Of a stretch of 64,000 bases of DNA, positions 53,075 to 61,745 are shown in pieces. The DNA is from JAICXG01 sp036825615. Its GTDB lineage: Bacteria; Verrucomicrobiota; Verrucomicrobiia; Chthoniobacterales; UBA10450. The stretch covers positions 268,782 to 332,781 of the forward strand of contig DAISXY010000001.1 in assembly GCA_036825615.1 (NCBI GenBank), read 5' to 3'. Every line of letters begins with the position of its first letter. The first letter of the stretch is position 1. A program made the position numbers and the translations under genes. The notes under the pieces were generated by a model, which was given only the letters and a program-made list of their open reading frames with translations, was not told where the DNA came from and ran no database searches.

Positions 53075-55660
53075 CTATTCGGTGCGGAGTGCTGCCATCG
53101 GGCTGATGCGCGTGGCACGCCGCGCCGGCAACCAGGTGGCGATCAATGCTGCCGCCGCGAGCACGAGCGGCGCGGTCGTGAATGCAAGCGGATCGAACGC
53201 TCCCACTTCGTAGAGCAGGCCACTCAGCAATTTGCCGGTGCCGGCGGCCAGCAGCAATCCCAGAGCGACGCCGCAGCCGAGCATGATCGAGCCTTCATGC
53301 ATCAGCATGCGCAAGACCGCGCCGCGCTGTGCGCCTAACGCCATGCGAATACCGATTTCCCGGGTGCGTCGCGCGACCGAGTAAGCCTTAATGCCGTAGA
53401 TGCCAACGGTCGCGAGCACCAATGCGAGGCCGCCAAAGATGCTGAACAAAGCCGCGCCGGCGCGCACGATCCAAAGCTCGAAGTTGGCCTCGAGATGTTG
53501 CGCAAAGGTTTTCAAGCTCAAGACCGGAATTGCAGGATCGACTTCGCGGACGGTGCGACGGATAAGGTCGGCGGTTGCCGAAAGATCGTGACCGGCATTC
53601 CGCGCGAACCTGAGGTGAAAAAAGACGTCGCTCTGAAAACCGCCGGCAAATGGCAGATAGAGAGCGCCGCCGGGATCTTTGTCAAACAAACTGCTGCGCG
53701 CGTAGGGCACGATCCCGACAATCTCGATTTGTGTCTGAGAGTTAGCGGCTTCCCTGGTGCTCGGTGAATCTTTGTCCGCGATTTGAATCCGCTGACCCAG
53801 CGCATCGGCATCGGGCCAGAGTTTCTTCGCGAGCACCTGGTCGATAATCGCAACCCGAGGTGAGGTTTGATGCATGGCTTCCACCAGATTGAAAGCGCGT
53901 CCGCGCAGCAGATGCAGGCCGACGCTTTTGAAATAATCCGCTCCAACGCTGTTCAACGTAGCCGTAAAGGCACGGCCTTCCGCGGCCGTTGCCGGTTTCG
54001 TATCTGGAGCGGGATTAACTCCGGCGCGCTGCACCGATTTATCAAGCGAGATCAATCCGAAGGGAACGGTCGATGCAATACTGGCGCTTTCGACGCCAGG
54101 CAACGCTCCGAGGCGTTCTTCGAGCGTGCGATAGAGAGTCAGGGCGCGGGTTTGATCATAACTTGCCAGGCTGGCATCGACTTCCAGGAGGTAATTGGAC
54201 TGCGTTTCCAGGCCGGTATCAACGGCCGCCGCCTTGCCCGCGCCACGAATGAAGAGCGCCGCGGCCGTGAGCAGGGCGAGTGAAAACGCAATTTGCACCA
54301 CCACCAGTGGATTGCGCGGGAGAAACTTCCAATGCCTAACGACTCTATCTTCGCCGGCGTGTTCCTTCAGGTCACCGATGACCGCGGCCTGGGATAGTTT
54401 CAGCGCCGGCCCCAGGGCAAAGGCGAGCGTACCGGCAAGACAAAATGCAAAGGTGGCCAGAAAGACCGGCAGGTTGAGGCCGGTCGACCAGACCATGTCA
54501 ACAGGCAGGGCTTTACCTAACGAGACAACGAGGAAATCGGACGACCAGAGACCGAGGACCATGCCTAAGACGCCGCCGATTAGAGCCAGAACAAAACCCT
54601 CGATGAGCAACTGACGCACAATCCGCCAGCGACTGCTGCCGAGCGCGAGGCGGATCGCGATCTCTTTCTTTCGCGCCGTACCGCGGGCGAGCAACATGTT
54701 GGCGAGGTTCAGGCAGGCGACGAGCAGGACCACGCCGGACATTCCAAAGAGCGGGGGCGCCAACTGCTTGATCTTGGCCCCGCTGCTGGGACTCGTGCTC
54801 AGGCTAAAGCGCGAAAGCTGCTCGAGCATGAAGGTCTGATCTTTCTGCTCGACCGGGTAGGACCGCTCGAGATTCGACGCGAGTGCTTTCAACTCCGCTT
54901 CTGCCGCGGCCGCAGATACACCGCGTTTCAAACGACCGACGACCATGAGTTGGCTGCCGGTCCGAGTATCAAGCTTCTCCTTCTTCTCAGTCTCGAAATC
55001 GTTCGCGACCTGGTCGTAAACTCCCAGCGGCAACCAGATTTCGGGCGCGAAAATCTGGGTCGTGCCGGTGAATTCTTTCGGGAGAATGCCGATGACTGTG
55101 AAAGGGCGACTATCGATCGTGATCGTCGAACCAAGGAGGGCGCGATTGAGCCCCTGCTTCTTCCAGTAGTTGTAACTCACGATTGCAACCGCAGAGTTAC
55201 GGCCAGGTGTTTGCTCTTCCGGCGTGAAGCTGCGCCCCTGCATCGGCATTACCCCCATGACCGAGAAGTAATTCGAACTCACGACGTCAGTGAAGGCGCG
55301 GCGCGTGCTTCCCTTTTCCCCAAGGCCGACCATGGCGAGGTTGTGCGCCATGACTCCGGAAAAGACGTTGTTCCGCTCGACAATATCGAGATAGGTGAGA
55401 TAGGAAAAGCCGCGAAATACTTTCGGGTTTTTCTTATCCTGGGAAAAAATCTGCACGACCTCGCTCGGGTTCGGGTAATGCGGCGGCTGGAAGAGGAGCG
55501 CGTTCATGAGACTGAAGATGGCGGTATTCGCTCCAATCCCGAGCGCGAGCACAATCAGCGCCGCCGCCGTGAACCCGGGCGCCTTTAGGAGTTGTCGAAA
55601 CGCAAATCTGAAGTCGTGCAGCATACCGTGTGATGCAGCGGCAAGCGTCTCTGGATTCAA
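53075..55660 (-). CDS. ADOP-family (MacB-like) ABC transporter permease
   Basis: The 861-residue protein has the acidobacterial duplicated orphan permease form: an N-terminal helix RQLLKAPGFTAAALIVLALGIGANTAIFS, a MacB-type periplasmic domain, a first FtsX core (VVLLVACLNLANMLLARG), a second periplasmic domain and a second FtsX core (LVLATVGIYGIKAYSVARRT) ending with WLPARRATRISPMAALR. No cognate ATPase is adjacent. ATG 55624 (MLHDFRFA) is an alternative start typical for the family. Two motif copies lie at 54335 and 54516. Confidence 0.88.
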   Translation of the reverse strand: MNPETLAAASHGMLHDFRFAFRQLLKAPGFTAAALIVLALGIGANTAIFSLMNALLFQPPHYPNPSEVVQIFSQDKKNPKVFRGFSYLTYLDIVERNNVFSGVMAHNLAMVGLGEKGSTRRAFTDVVSSNYFSVMGVMPMQGRSFTPEEQTPGRNSAVAIVSYNYWKKQGLNRALLGSTITIDSRPFTVIGILPKEFTGTTQIFAPEIWLPLGVYDQVANDFETEKKEKLDTRTGSQLMVVGRLKRGVSAAAAEAELKALASNLERSYPVEQKDQTFMLEQLSRFSLSTSPSSGAKIKQLAPPLFGMSGVVLLVACLNLANMLLARGTARKKEIAIRLALGSSRWRIVRQLLIEGFVLALIGGVLGMVLGLWSSDFLVVSLGKALPVDMVWSTGLNLPVFLATFAFCLAGTLAFALGPALKLSQAAVIGDLKEHAGEDRVVRHWKFLPRNPLVVVQIAFSLALLTAAALFIRGAGKAAAVDTGLETQSNYLLEVDASLASYDQTRALTLYRTLEERLGALPGVESASIASTVPFGLISLDKSVQRAGVNPAPDTKPATAAEGRAFTATLNSVGADYFKSVGLHLLRGRAFNLVEAMHQTSPRVAIIDQVLAKKLWPDADALGQRIQIADKDSPSTREAANSQTQIEIVGIVPYARSSLFDKDPGGALYLPFAGGFQSDVFFHLRFARNAGHDLSATADLIRRTVREVDPAIPVLSLKTFAQHLEANFELWIVRAGAALFSIFGGLALVLATVGIYGIKAYSVARRTREIGIRMALGAQRGAVLRMLMHEGSIMLGCGVALGLLLAAGTGKLLSGLLYEVGAFDPLAFTTAPLVLAAAALIATWLPARRATRISPMAALRTE

Positions 55661-55792
55661 ATAAATCGCCGGATCGCGCCTCCGCTCAGGCAGAGCCGCC
55701 GCAGCGCACGCGCACTAACCCGACGAGCTTCGCATTCTGTTCATCGCGGCAAACAATCACCGTCAGCCTCATTCGGCCGAAGGTCGGGTAGC

Positions 55793-56884
55793 TCAAGGGT
55801 AGAAGATAAGCAGAACAAAGACGCCAAAGAGCAACAGATGAATGCAACCTTGCAGCACGTTCGTGCGCCCGCTCCCGAAGGTAACAATACTCGAGCCGAG
55901 AGTGAGGACCAGCAGCGGCAGATTTCCTCCCTCGATCCCGAGAGTCACCTTCCGACCGGTGATAAGTCCAATCGTGAGCACGGCAGGGATCGTTAGGCCA
56001 ATGGCCGCCAGGACTGAGCCATGCAGGATATTTACGGAACGCTGCAGCTGATTGCGCCCCGACGCCCTGATCGCGGCCAACCCTTCCGGCGCGAGGACCA
56101 AACCGGCCACAATCGCGCCGCCAAACGCCTGCGGCATTCCAAAACGCTCCACGCAGTTATCCAGCGGAATCGCGAGTTTTTCCGCCAGCACAATCACACC
56201 GCCGAGATAGAGCAACAGCATCGCACTGTGAAAACCGGTCGAGCGAACAATGAAATCATGGCCGCCATCTGCGCCGCCTTCCCTCGCTCCCGTTTCCGTA
56301 AAGTAATGGCGATGCCGGCTGGTCTGCACGGCGAGAAAAATCCCATAAAGAATGAGTGAGGTAACTATGAGAAAATCTTCCCGGATGAAGGAAAACCGCG
56401 ATCCCGAGAGTGAGTTAGTGTAGTTCGGCAAAACGAACCCGAGGATCGACAGCGCCATAATCGTGTTGAGATAGGAGCTTGTTCCCTGGAGATTGTAATG
56501 CTGCTCGCGATGTCGCCAGCCGCCGACGAGGAGTGACAGCCCGATCAAACCATTCAACGCGATCATGACTACGGCAAACATCATGTCGCGCGCGAACGTG
56601 GGATTGTTCGCTCCGTGCAACACCGCCGCCGAGATCATGATCACTTCTATCGCGATCGCGGAGAGGGTGAGGATAAGCGTGCCGTAGGGCTCGCCCAGCT
56701 TTACGGCCAGACTATCAGCGTGCCGGGCCACGCAAATTGCCGACCAAAGCACGCCGGCAAACAACCACACGAAAACACCGCCGAGCGCAAAGGAGCCGCT
56801 CAGGTGATCGAGCGCATCCTTCCCGAGGTAAAGAAAAAAACCCGCGCTTCCGAGTGCGAGAAACAATGGAAATTCCGCACGCAA
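55793..56884 (-). CDS. chaA: ChaA-like calcium/sodium-proton antiporter (CaCA family)
   Basis: The 363-residue membrane protein has about ten helices and the two CaCA alpha-repeats: GEPYGTLILTLSAIAIEVIM near residue 75 and VLAPEGLAAIRASGRNQLQ near residue 265, with the transport glutamates. It resembles ChaA, which exchanges Ca2+, Na+ or K+ for protons. The gene is single and near a TCGTTAGG at 55992-55999. Confidence 0.85.
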   Translation of the reverse strand: MRAEFPLFLALGSAGFFLYLGKDALDHLSGSFALGGVFVWLFAGVLWSAICVARHADSLAVKLGEPYGTLILTLSAIAIEVIMISAAVLHGANNPTFARDMMFAVVMIALNGLIGLSLLVGGWRHREQHYNLQGTSSYLNTIMALSILGFVLPNYTNSLSGSRFSFIREDFLIVTSLILYGIFLAVQTSRHRHYFTETGAREGGADGGHDFIVRSTGFHSAMLLLYLGGVIVLAEKLAIPLDNCVERFGMPQAFGGAIVAGLVLAPEGLAAIRASGRNQLQRSVNILHGSVLAAIGLTIPAVLTIGLITGRKVTLGIEGGNLPLLVLTLGSSIVTFGSGRTNVLQGCIHLLLFGVFVLLIFYP

Positions 56885-56993
56885 GAATTGCGCGACCCCA
56901 TTCGCTGGCGTTGGCGTGGCGACGGCTTTGATAGGCCGATTCTATGCAAACCGGTTCGGGCTGCGCAAGTCCGCCTGCGACGTTTCTGCTCCC

Positions 56994-58757
56994 CTACTTC
57001 GCCCCTTTGCCCAGGTTATCGGTCGACTGGATAAACGCGGCCACGTCATCGTGCAGGGCCTTGAGCGAGTCCTGATGGGCGTAGACCATGTGGCCGGATT
57101 GATAGTAACGATATTCGATGTGGTCCTGGAGCCGCTCCGGGATGGCCAGATGGTGCATCTCATACCAACCTTCGTAGAACGGCGTCGCCAGGTCGAAATA
57201 ACCGCCCGCGAGAAGAATCCTGAGATCCGGATTGTATTTCATCGCACTGGCCAGGTCTGGCATCGTGTTAGTCGCCTGCTGCAACGGGCGATGTGCCCCG
57301 GGCGGCTGGTGCTTGAAATCCCAGCTCTTCCACAACTCGATTTCGGGAAGATAAGTCTTGTCCTGGCCAAACTTCAGAGCCTTCCGCACATAGTCGTTGA
57401 ACGCCGAGACATAGGCGGAGCTAATCGCCGCCGCCTGGGGATCGTACTCGGCCTCCTTGCTTAGTGGATCCATCGTCGGACCCGAAAACCGCGTATCGAG
57501 CCGACCGGTGGTCGCATCGATATCGTCCTGGAGGTTCTTCTCGAATTCGCCGCCGTCGATCCGCAGGTTGGCCTTTAAGATGTAACTCACAGGCAGGCCG
57601 GTGTACTGATGCAGCTTGTCAGCGATCGCTTGCCGGTCGGGTTTCGGCAAGGTCGCTCCTTCCGCAAGCGCGTGCGCATAATCTTTCGTCGCGAAATCTT
57701 CCACTTCCTTAAGGAAAGGTTCCAATGCGGCAGGCGGATTCGGACCGGGTAACTTGTGATGATACCAGGCGCTGGCCGCGTAGGTCGGCAGCGCCACGAC
57801 ATAAGGCAACTCGACCCCTGGATTGTTTTCCGGTTCATCCACACTCAGGTCGAAGTTCAAAATCTGCGAGAGCAACATGACGCCGTTCAGATCCACGTCG
57901 TAATCTTGTTCGAGCAGGTTCGACAACACGGCCGAGCGTGGCGTGCCGTAGCTTTCACCGAAGAGATATTTGGGCGAGTTCCAGCGCCCATATTTACTTA
58001 GATAGGCAACAATAAACTCCGCGAATGCGTGCGCGTCCTGGTCGACTCCGTAAAACTCTTTTTTCTTGTTTTTCCCGGCGACCCGGCTGAAGCCGGTGCC
58101 GGGCGCATCCACAAAGACCAGATCGCTCGCGTCCAACAAACTGAAATCATTGTTAACCACCTGATACGGCGCCGCCGGCGTATGCGAGTTATCCTTTGTA
58201 ATGACTCGCCGCGGTCCGAAAGCGCCCATGTGCAACCAGACGGTCGAAGAGCCGGGTCCACCGTTGTAGAGAAACGTGATCGGCCGTTTCTCCGGCTCCG
58301 TGTTCTGCTTCGTGTAAGCGACGTAAAACATGGATGCTTCCGCCGTCGGATTCTTTGATTCCTTGTCCTCCCTGGACTCCTCTTCGCTCTCCTCACTCTT
58401 TTGCTCTTCGGCCGTGGCCGCGTCATCCCAGCCTTTGGGATGGACGACGAGTGTCCCCGCGACCGCCTGATAATCGACCCGGCCGCCTTCGACCGTGACA
58501 CTGCCGGTGGTGCTGCTCGATTCGGCTTTGAAATGAGGCGCGTGCGCGGATTTGTCAGCCGGCGTGGGCGTTGCTGTCGGGGAAACCGTGGCATTCGCCT
58601 CGACCTCCGAGGCCTTGTGCGAAGCCGCCTCAACCGGGAGGACGAAGGTCGTAGCTGTCAGCAGCAGGCTAAAGGCGAAACCAGCCAGATTTTTGTGGAA
58701 ACGACTCGGCCTTCTAAATGCCGCCCGATTACTTGAAGAAAATTCTTCCGTCACCAT
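56994..58757 (-). CDS. Exported S10 family serine carboxypeptidase-like protein
   Basis: The protein has about 587 residues from ATG 58757, with GGGAG 14 bases before it. It has a signal peptide (FAFSLLLTATTFVLPVEAA), an acidic low-complexity linker (KSEESEEESREDKES), then the S10 core: FLYNGGPGSSTVWLHMGAFGP, VFVDAPGTGFS, LFGESYGTPRS with the catalytic Ser, YFDLATPF with Asp and YQSGHMVYAH with His. It would cleave C-terminal residues in the periplasm or outside. It is the last chromosomal-type gene before the cassette region. Confidence 0.88.
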   Translation of the reverse strand: MVTEEFSSSNRAAFRRPSRFHKNLAGFAFSLLLTATTFVLPVEAASHKASEVEANATVSPTATPTPADKSAHAPHFKAESSSTTGSVTVEGGRVDYQAVAGTLVVHPKGWDDAATAEEQKSEESEEESREDKESKNPTAEASMFYVAYTKQNTEPEKRPITFLYNGGPGSSTVWLHMGAFGPRRVITKDNSHTPAAPYQVVNNDFSLLDASDLVFVDAPGTGFSRVAGKNKKKEFYGVDQDAHAFAEFIVAYLSKYGRWNSPKYLFGESYGTPRSAVLSNLLEQDYDVDLNGVMLLSQILNFDLSVDEPENNPGVELPYVVALPTYAASAWYHHKLPGPNPPAALEPFLKEVEDFATKDYAHALAEGATLPKPDRQAIADKLHQYTGLPVSYILKANLRIDGGEFEKNLQDDIDATTGRLDTRFSGPTMDPLSKEAEYDPQAAAISSAYVSAFNDYVRKALKFGQDKTYLPEIELWKSWDFKHQPPGAHRPLQQATNTMPDLASAMKYNPDLRILLAGGYFDLATPFYEGWYEMHHLAIPERLQDHIEYRYYQSGHMVYAHQDSLKALHDDVAAFIQSTDNLGKGAK

Positions 58758-58822
58758 AATGGTTGAATCTCCCGGCACCGGCGTTTCGAGCAAACACTCT
58801 TTTGCCCCAGCCGGGTGCAGTA

Positions 58823-59094
58823 GGGTTCGAGGGGGAACAGCTCTGGAAAGACTTGCAAGGAGGTCACAACCAGGAGAAAGGGACAACCAACCTACCACCA
58901 GGCAGCGGATCTGAGGCGGCAGGGTCAAAGGTAGCCAATCCACGAGTTCTCGTAGCGTTAGGCCTTGGGAGAGTTACTCTCCCGGCAAAGCCGAACACGC
59001 GTCACCTGGACGGTTGGAAAAGGCCTGCGGTGAATAAAAAGAATGCCGGATAGCTCTCGCCCTCTTAGCAGGGACGATAGCCCGCGAATATCAG
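58823..59094 (+). ncRNA. HEARO/omega-RNA-like structured RNA, copy A
   Basis: From GGGTTCGAGGGG to GCGAATATCAG, about 270 bases match copy B (62323-62580) in blocks: AGGAGGTCACAACCA, GGCAGCGGATCTGAGGCGGC, TAGCCAATCCACGA, CACGCGTCACCT, AAAGAATGCCGGATAG and ATAGCCCGCGAATATCAG. Between blocks the primary sequence differs but hairpins are kept (58967-58983 GGGAGAG/CTCTCCC; 59060-59073 CCCT/AGGG). The layout recalls the RNAs of IscB/IsrB. No IscB, IsrB or HNH protein is present. Confidence 0.6.
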
Positions 59095-59795
59095 CCTACT
59101 AACCGCCGGAAACACTCACTCACCCCGACTGACTCCGCCGCTTCAAATCCGTTGCCAGCCAACCCGCCAGTCAAAGCAATCAAAACAAATCGCCACCGGA
59201 CAACTCTGACCCATTGAAAAATCCACAGCCATATCAACGAGAACAAGATCAGCTACGGCTTCGTCGCTCCAGATTGGGACCGCGCCCACCTTCCGCTTCC
59301 AGCAACGACGGCATAAGTCACATTGCACTCCGACAAAAAAGAGTGGACGTGCGGATAGGAGTATCAGTCGCTGAAAAATCTCAGCGCGCACTTCGAAGCG
59401 GACACATTCCCAAGCTCACCTTCACCTTTAACCACCCCATCCACTCCATGACCTGACAACAATTTATCTTCTCACCCGTTGACACCCTTCATAGGGGTTA
59501 GGTCTTTGGTGGACGTTGCTGCAGGACAGAGGTGGAGCAAAGGCGCTCGGAGGAATTACGGCGGTTGGAGTGGACGCCAGGCATCGAACCAGAACTCTGG
59601 ATGAAGCGCAAGCCATCTCTCTGCGGGTGGCGCAAAAAGAATCCAAAGCGGAGCGCTTCTGAATCGACCGCGCCCTCGCTGCGCATCGTTCCCCCTCCGA
59701 CCGCCGGAGCCGACGGCCGAACGAGCAACCCTGAGCTGTCGCGGCTAACTCTGGAACGGGAGAACGGCATCATTACAAACGAACGCACCCAAACC
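59095..59795. other. 700-bp gap: repeat tail, half attC and unassigned DNA
   Basis: 59095-59160 continues the similarity to copy B. 59209-59265 (CCCATTGA, ATATCAACGAGAACAAGATC) matches the low-coordinate arm of the attC at 62715. No partner arm was found within 150 bp, so it is a half site. From 59266 to 59795 I see no supported gene. A plus-strand frame (59532-59801) ends inside the next attC, and a minus-strand frame (59498-59797) starts there; neither shows family features. Confidence 0.5.
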
Positions 59796-59901
59796 ACCTA
59801 ACGAGACTCAAGATCACCTACCACGGCCGGGAGCGACGGTGGCAGTGATTGAAAGGTTATAGCTCCTCCTGAGGTAAACACAAGCCGGGCCGTGGTTAGG
59901 T
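59796..59901 (-). other. attC-like recombination site 1
   Basis: Outer core boxes ACCTAAC (59796-59802) and GTTAGGT (59895-59901) are exact complements. Further in, CACGGCCGGG and CCGGGCCGTG pair, but the lower arm carries about 20 unpaired bases, so it is less regular than the others. It lies directly downstream of the VOC gene on the minus strand, as expected for its attC. Confidence 0.55.
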
Positions 59902-59923
59902 GCATCGACTAGGTAGGCGTAAC

Positions 59924-60328
59924 TTAAGTTGCCGACCAATGTCTGACCTCGCTCATGAGCGCCAAAAGATTCTTGTCTTGGTCACGAAAAAAGGCCATCC
60001 ACAGCTCATGATCTGGCAGTTTCGCTAGCAGATGCGGTTCCTTTTCGAATACGACGCCTCGCTGCTTCAGGGTCGCAAATGCAGTCTTGAGATCGGCCAC
60101 CTTGTAGTATATCACCGAACTGTTCCCGGCCTGAGCTTTGGCAGGGCCATCAAGCAACAGGCGAACGCCGTTCAAGTCGAAACAGGCCAAATCAGGCGGC
60201 GCCTGAAAAAGGAACTGCATCCCGAGAGTATCTCGATAGAACCTGATTGCCCGCTCGATGTCGGTGACCGGGACAGCGATTTGGCCGATTTGAGTCAGCC
60301 CAAAGTTTCCTACTACAGATTCACTCAT
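59924..60328 (-). CDS. VOC/glyoxalase family protein (cassette gene)
   Basis: The protein has 134 residues from ATG 60328. It has LTQIGQIAVPVTDIERAIRFYRDTLGM, FQAPPDLACFDLNGVRLLL, SVIYYKVADLKTAFATLKQRG and HELWMAFFRDQDKNLLALMSE, the doubled beta-alpha-beta-beta-beta fold of the vicinal oxygen chelate family, with His in IAVP-region position replaced. Members include glyoxalases, dioxygenases and resistance proteins. It lies between two attC-like sites and is read on the minus strand like the other cassettes. Confidence 0.85.
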   Translation of the reverse strand: MSESVVGNFGLTQIGQIAVPVTDIERAIRFYRDTLGMQFLFQAPPDLACFDLNGVRLLLDGPAKAQAGNSSVIYYKVADLKTAFATLKQRGVVFEKEPHLLAKLPDHELWMAFFRDQDKNLLALMSEVRHWSAT

Positions 60329-60354
60329 ACTTCTCCATCTGTGGTTGTCTTTAC

Positions 60355-60484
60355 GTCTAACGAGCTCAAGCTCAGCCACGGCTCAGGGAAAGGCCAGTGG
60401 CAAGCTCACTGATCACACTGGCTACGCCGGACATCCCAAAAAAACGACGCCGTCTGAGCCGTTGGCTGCAGCGCCTGGTTAGAC
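60355..60484 (-). other. attC-like recombination site 2
   Basis: Core boxes GTCTAAC (60355-60361) and GTTAGAC (60478-60484) match RYYYAAC and GTTRRRY exactly and are complements. Inside, GGCTCAG near 60380 pairs with CTGAGCC near 60455, and AGCC near 60375 with GGCT near 60463. The site is 130 bp long. The DUF2283 stop TAA lies in the upper core box, a common feature of gene cassettes. Confidence 0.82.
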
Positions 60485-60694
60485 CTTCGGCGTGGTTGCA
60501 AGTGGAATACGACTCGTCGTAATCTCGCGCAAATCAAGCTTCCTGCTCGCATGGTCGATGTCAATGCCGACTAGCGTCCCCTCAGCATCGTAATCCAGCA
60601 CGACGCCCGGCGATACCTCTTGGCTCTCGACGCTCGGTCGGGAGGAAAGGTCGATGTAAAGTGAGTCGGTGTCAGGATAATAGTCGAGCTTCAC
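60479..60694 (-). CDS. DUF2283 protein (candidate antitoxin of a cassette pair)
   Basis: The 71-residue protein starts at GTG 60694, in a GTGA overlap with the preceding gene. YYPDTDSLYIDLSSRPS, EVSPGVVLDYDAEGTLVGIDIDHAS matches DUF2283 well. These small beta proteins often stand next to DUF4258 proteins and are suspected toxin-antitoxin partners. The stop is inside attC 2. Confidence 0.82.
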   Translation of the reverse strand: MKLDYYPDTDSLYIDLSSRPSVESQEVSPGVVLDYDAEGTLVGIDIDHASRKLDLREITTSRIPLATTPKV

Positions 60695-60933
60695 GGGCGA
60701 AATCTCCGATCCAAGAATGCGTTGTGTATGGTAAGCTTATCAGAGAGGGTGATTACGCGCAAGAAGCGGCCGCCAAGCTCCGGCACCGCAGCCCAGAAAC
60801 GGAAGCGGTCGTTCTCTTGGGGCTCGCCGCGGAGCGGAGACTCCAAAACGCGAATGCACATTTCGCGCGTGAGATAGGGCCGCTTAAGTAAAACGCGATT
60901 CTGAAAGTATGGCGTGAATGCATAACTGGGCAC
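60691..60933 (-). CDS. DUF4258-like protein (candidate toxin of a cassette pair)
   Basis: The 80-residue protein reads YFQNRVLLKRPYLTREMCIR, then FRFWAAVPELGGRFLRVITL and KLTIHNAFLDRRF. The W...PE..GR.LRV.TL.D..TIHNAF pattern matches DUF4258-type proteins, which resemble BrnT/RelE-like toxins. It is translationally coupled to DUF2283. The strand and small size agree with a gene cassette. Confidence 0.72.
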   Translation of the reverse strand: MPSYAFTPYFQNRVLLKRPYLTREMCIRVLESPLRGEPQENDRFRFWAAVPELGGRFLRVITLSDKLTIHNAFLDRRFRP

Positions 60934-60954
60934 GGCTGAACCTTAGCGAGCACG

Positions 60955-61157
60955 CAGCGTGGTGCAAAGGGTCTAGACCTTATGGCTGAGCGCGGGGTGT
61001 GAGCGCGCCAGGAGTGGGTGGAAAGGAGTGGTGTGTTTGCCGTTCATATTTTTTCGCGGGCTACTCCCTTTGAAGGAGCAGAGCCGCACCAACGGCCGGG
61101 ACCCGAGGATCCCGGAAACGTTGCAGTTTTTACAACAAAGAACCAACAAACACACCA
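60955..61157 (+). ncRNA. IS110 left-end non-coding region, candidate bridge RNA
   Basis: About 200 bases before the transposase carry no gene but several hairpins: GCGC...GCGC near 60990-61008, CTCC-CTTTGAA-GGAG (61064-61078) and CCGGGA/TCCCGG (61096-61115). In IS110-group elements the left end encodes the bridge RNA that directs recombination. The exact RNA ends and loops cannot be set from sequence alone. Confidence 0.5.
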
Positions 61158-61269
61158 ATGAAAAGAGAACTCTATTTGGGACTTGATGTCCACAAAGACT
61201 GTATCGCCACGGTGGTGGCGGAGGCGGGGCGGCGGGGCGAAGTACGCGACACCGGCAGGATCAGCAACC

Positions 61270-61289
61270 CCGAAAGCATTCGGGGCTGG
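61270..61289. repeat. Hairpin micro-insertion 1 in the IS110 transposase
   Basis: CCCCGAA, AGCA and TTCGGGG form a 7-bp stem with a 4-base loop. The insertion shifts the frame by +2. The 24 bases around it (AACCCC to CTGGA) are identical to copy 2. Confidence 0.8.
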
Positions 61290-61725
61290 AGAAATGGATC
61301 ATGCGATTGCGCAAAGCGCATGGCAAAGAGGTGCTCCTGCGGGCCTGCTACGAAGCGGGGCCGTGCGGCTTTGGGATTGCGCGGCGCCTCAAGCAAGTGG
61401 GGGTGGAGTGCGAAGTAGTCGCTCCTTCCTTGACTCCGACCCGTCCAGGCGAGCGAATCAAAACCGATCGGCGCGATGCGCGCAAATTGGCGCGCCTGCT
61501 CCGGGCCGGGGAACTGACGGCCATCTACATTCCTGAAGCGACCGATGAAGCGCTGCGCGATCTGTGCCGGGCGCGGACTGATGCGGTTGATGATCGACGG
61601 CGCGGCCGCCATCGCTTGAAAGGGTTCCTTTTGCGGCACGGTTATCGTTACCAGGGCAAGAGCAATTGGAGCGCGGCCCATGAGCGGTACCTGCGCGAAC
61701 TGGTCCTGCCGCATCCGGCGATGAA

Positions 61726-61745
61726 CCCCGAAAGCATTCGGGGCT
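61726..61745. repeat. Hairpin micro-insertion 2 in the IS110 transposase
   Basis: The same CCCCGAAAGCATTCGGGG hairpin as in copy 1 is flanked again by AA before and CTGGA after. It shifts the frame by another +2. It differs by one base from the hairpin nested in the REP-like repeats (CCCCGAAAGCTTTCGGGG). Confidence 0.8.

Noticed and set aside
58823..59240. Group II intron of the attC-targeting class
   Set aside because: The region adjoins attC arms, but no GUGYG start, no domain V-like hairpin and no reverse transcriptase were found.
59232..59355. A sixth attC site after copy A
   Set aside because: Only the low arm is present; no complementary arm or GTTRRRY box was found at the expected distance.
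59577..59600. tRNA T-arm-like sequence (GGTTCGATGCC on minus)
   Set aside because: No acceptor, D or anticodon stems of proper spacing around it.
59498..59797. Minus-strand frame starting in attC 1
   Set aside because: The orientation fits, but the start is GTG in the core box and the product has no recognisable domain; it may be a shadow of non-coding DNA.
59532..59801. Plus-strand frame ending in attC 1
   Set aside because: It ends at the core box like a cassette gene but runs opposite to all other cassettes and has a low-complexity Arg/Glu/Pro-rich product without a family pattern.
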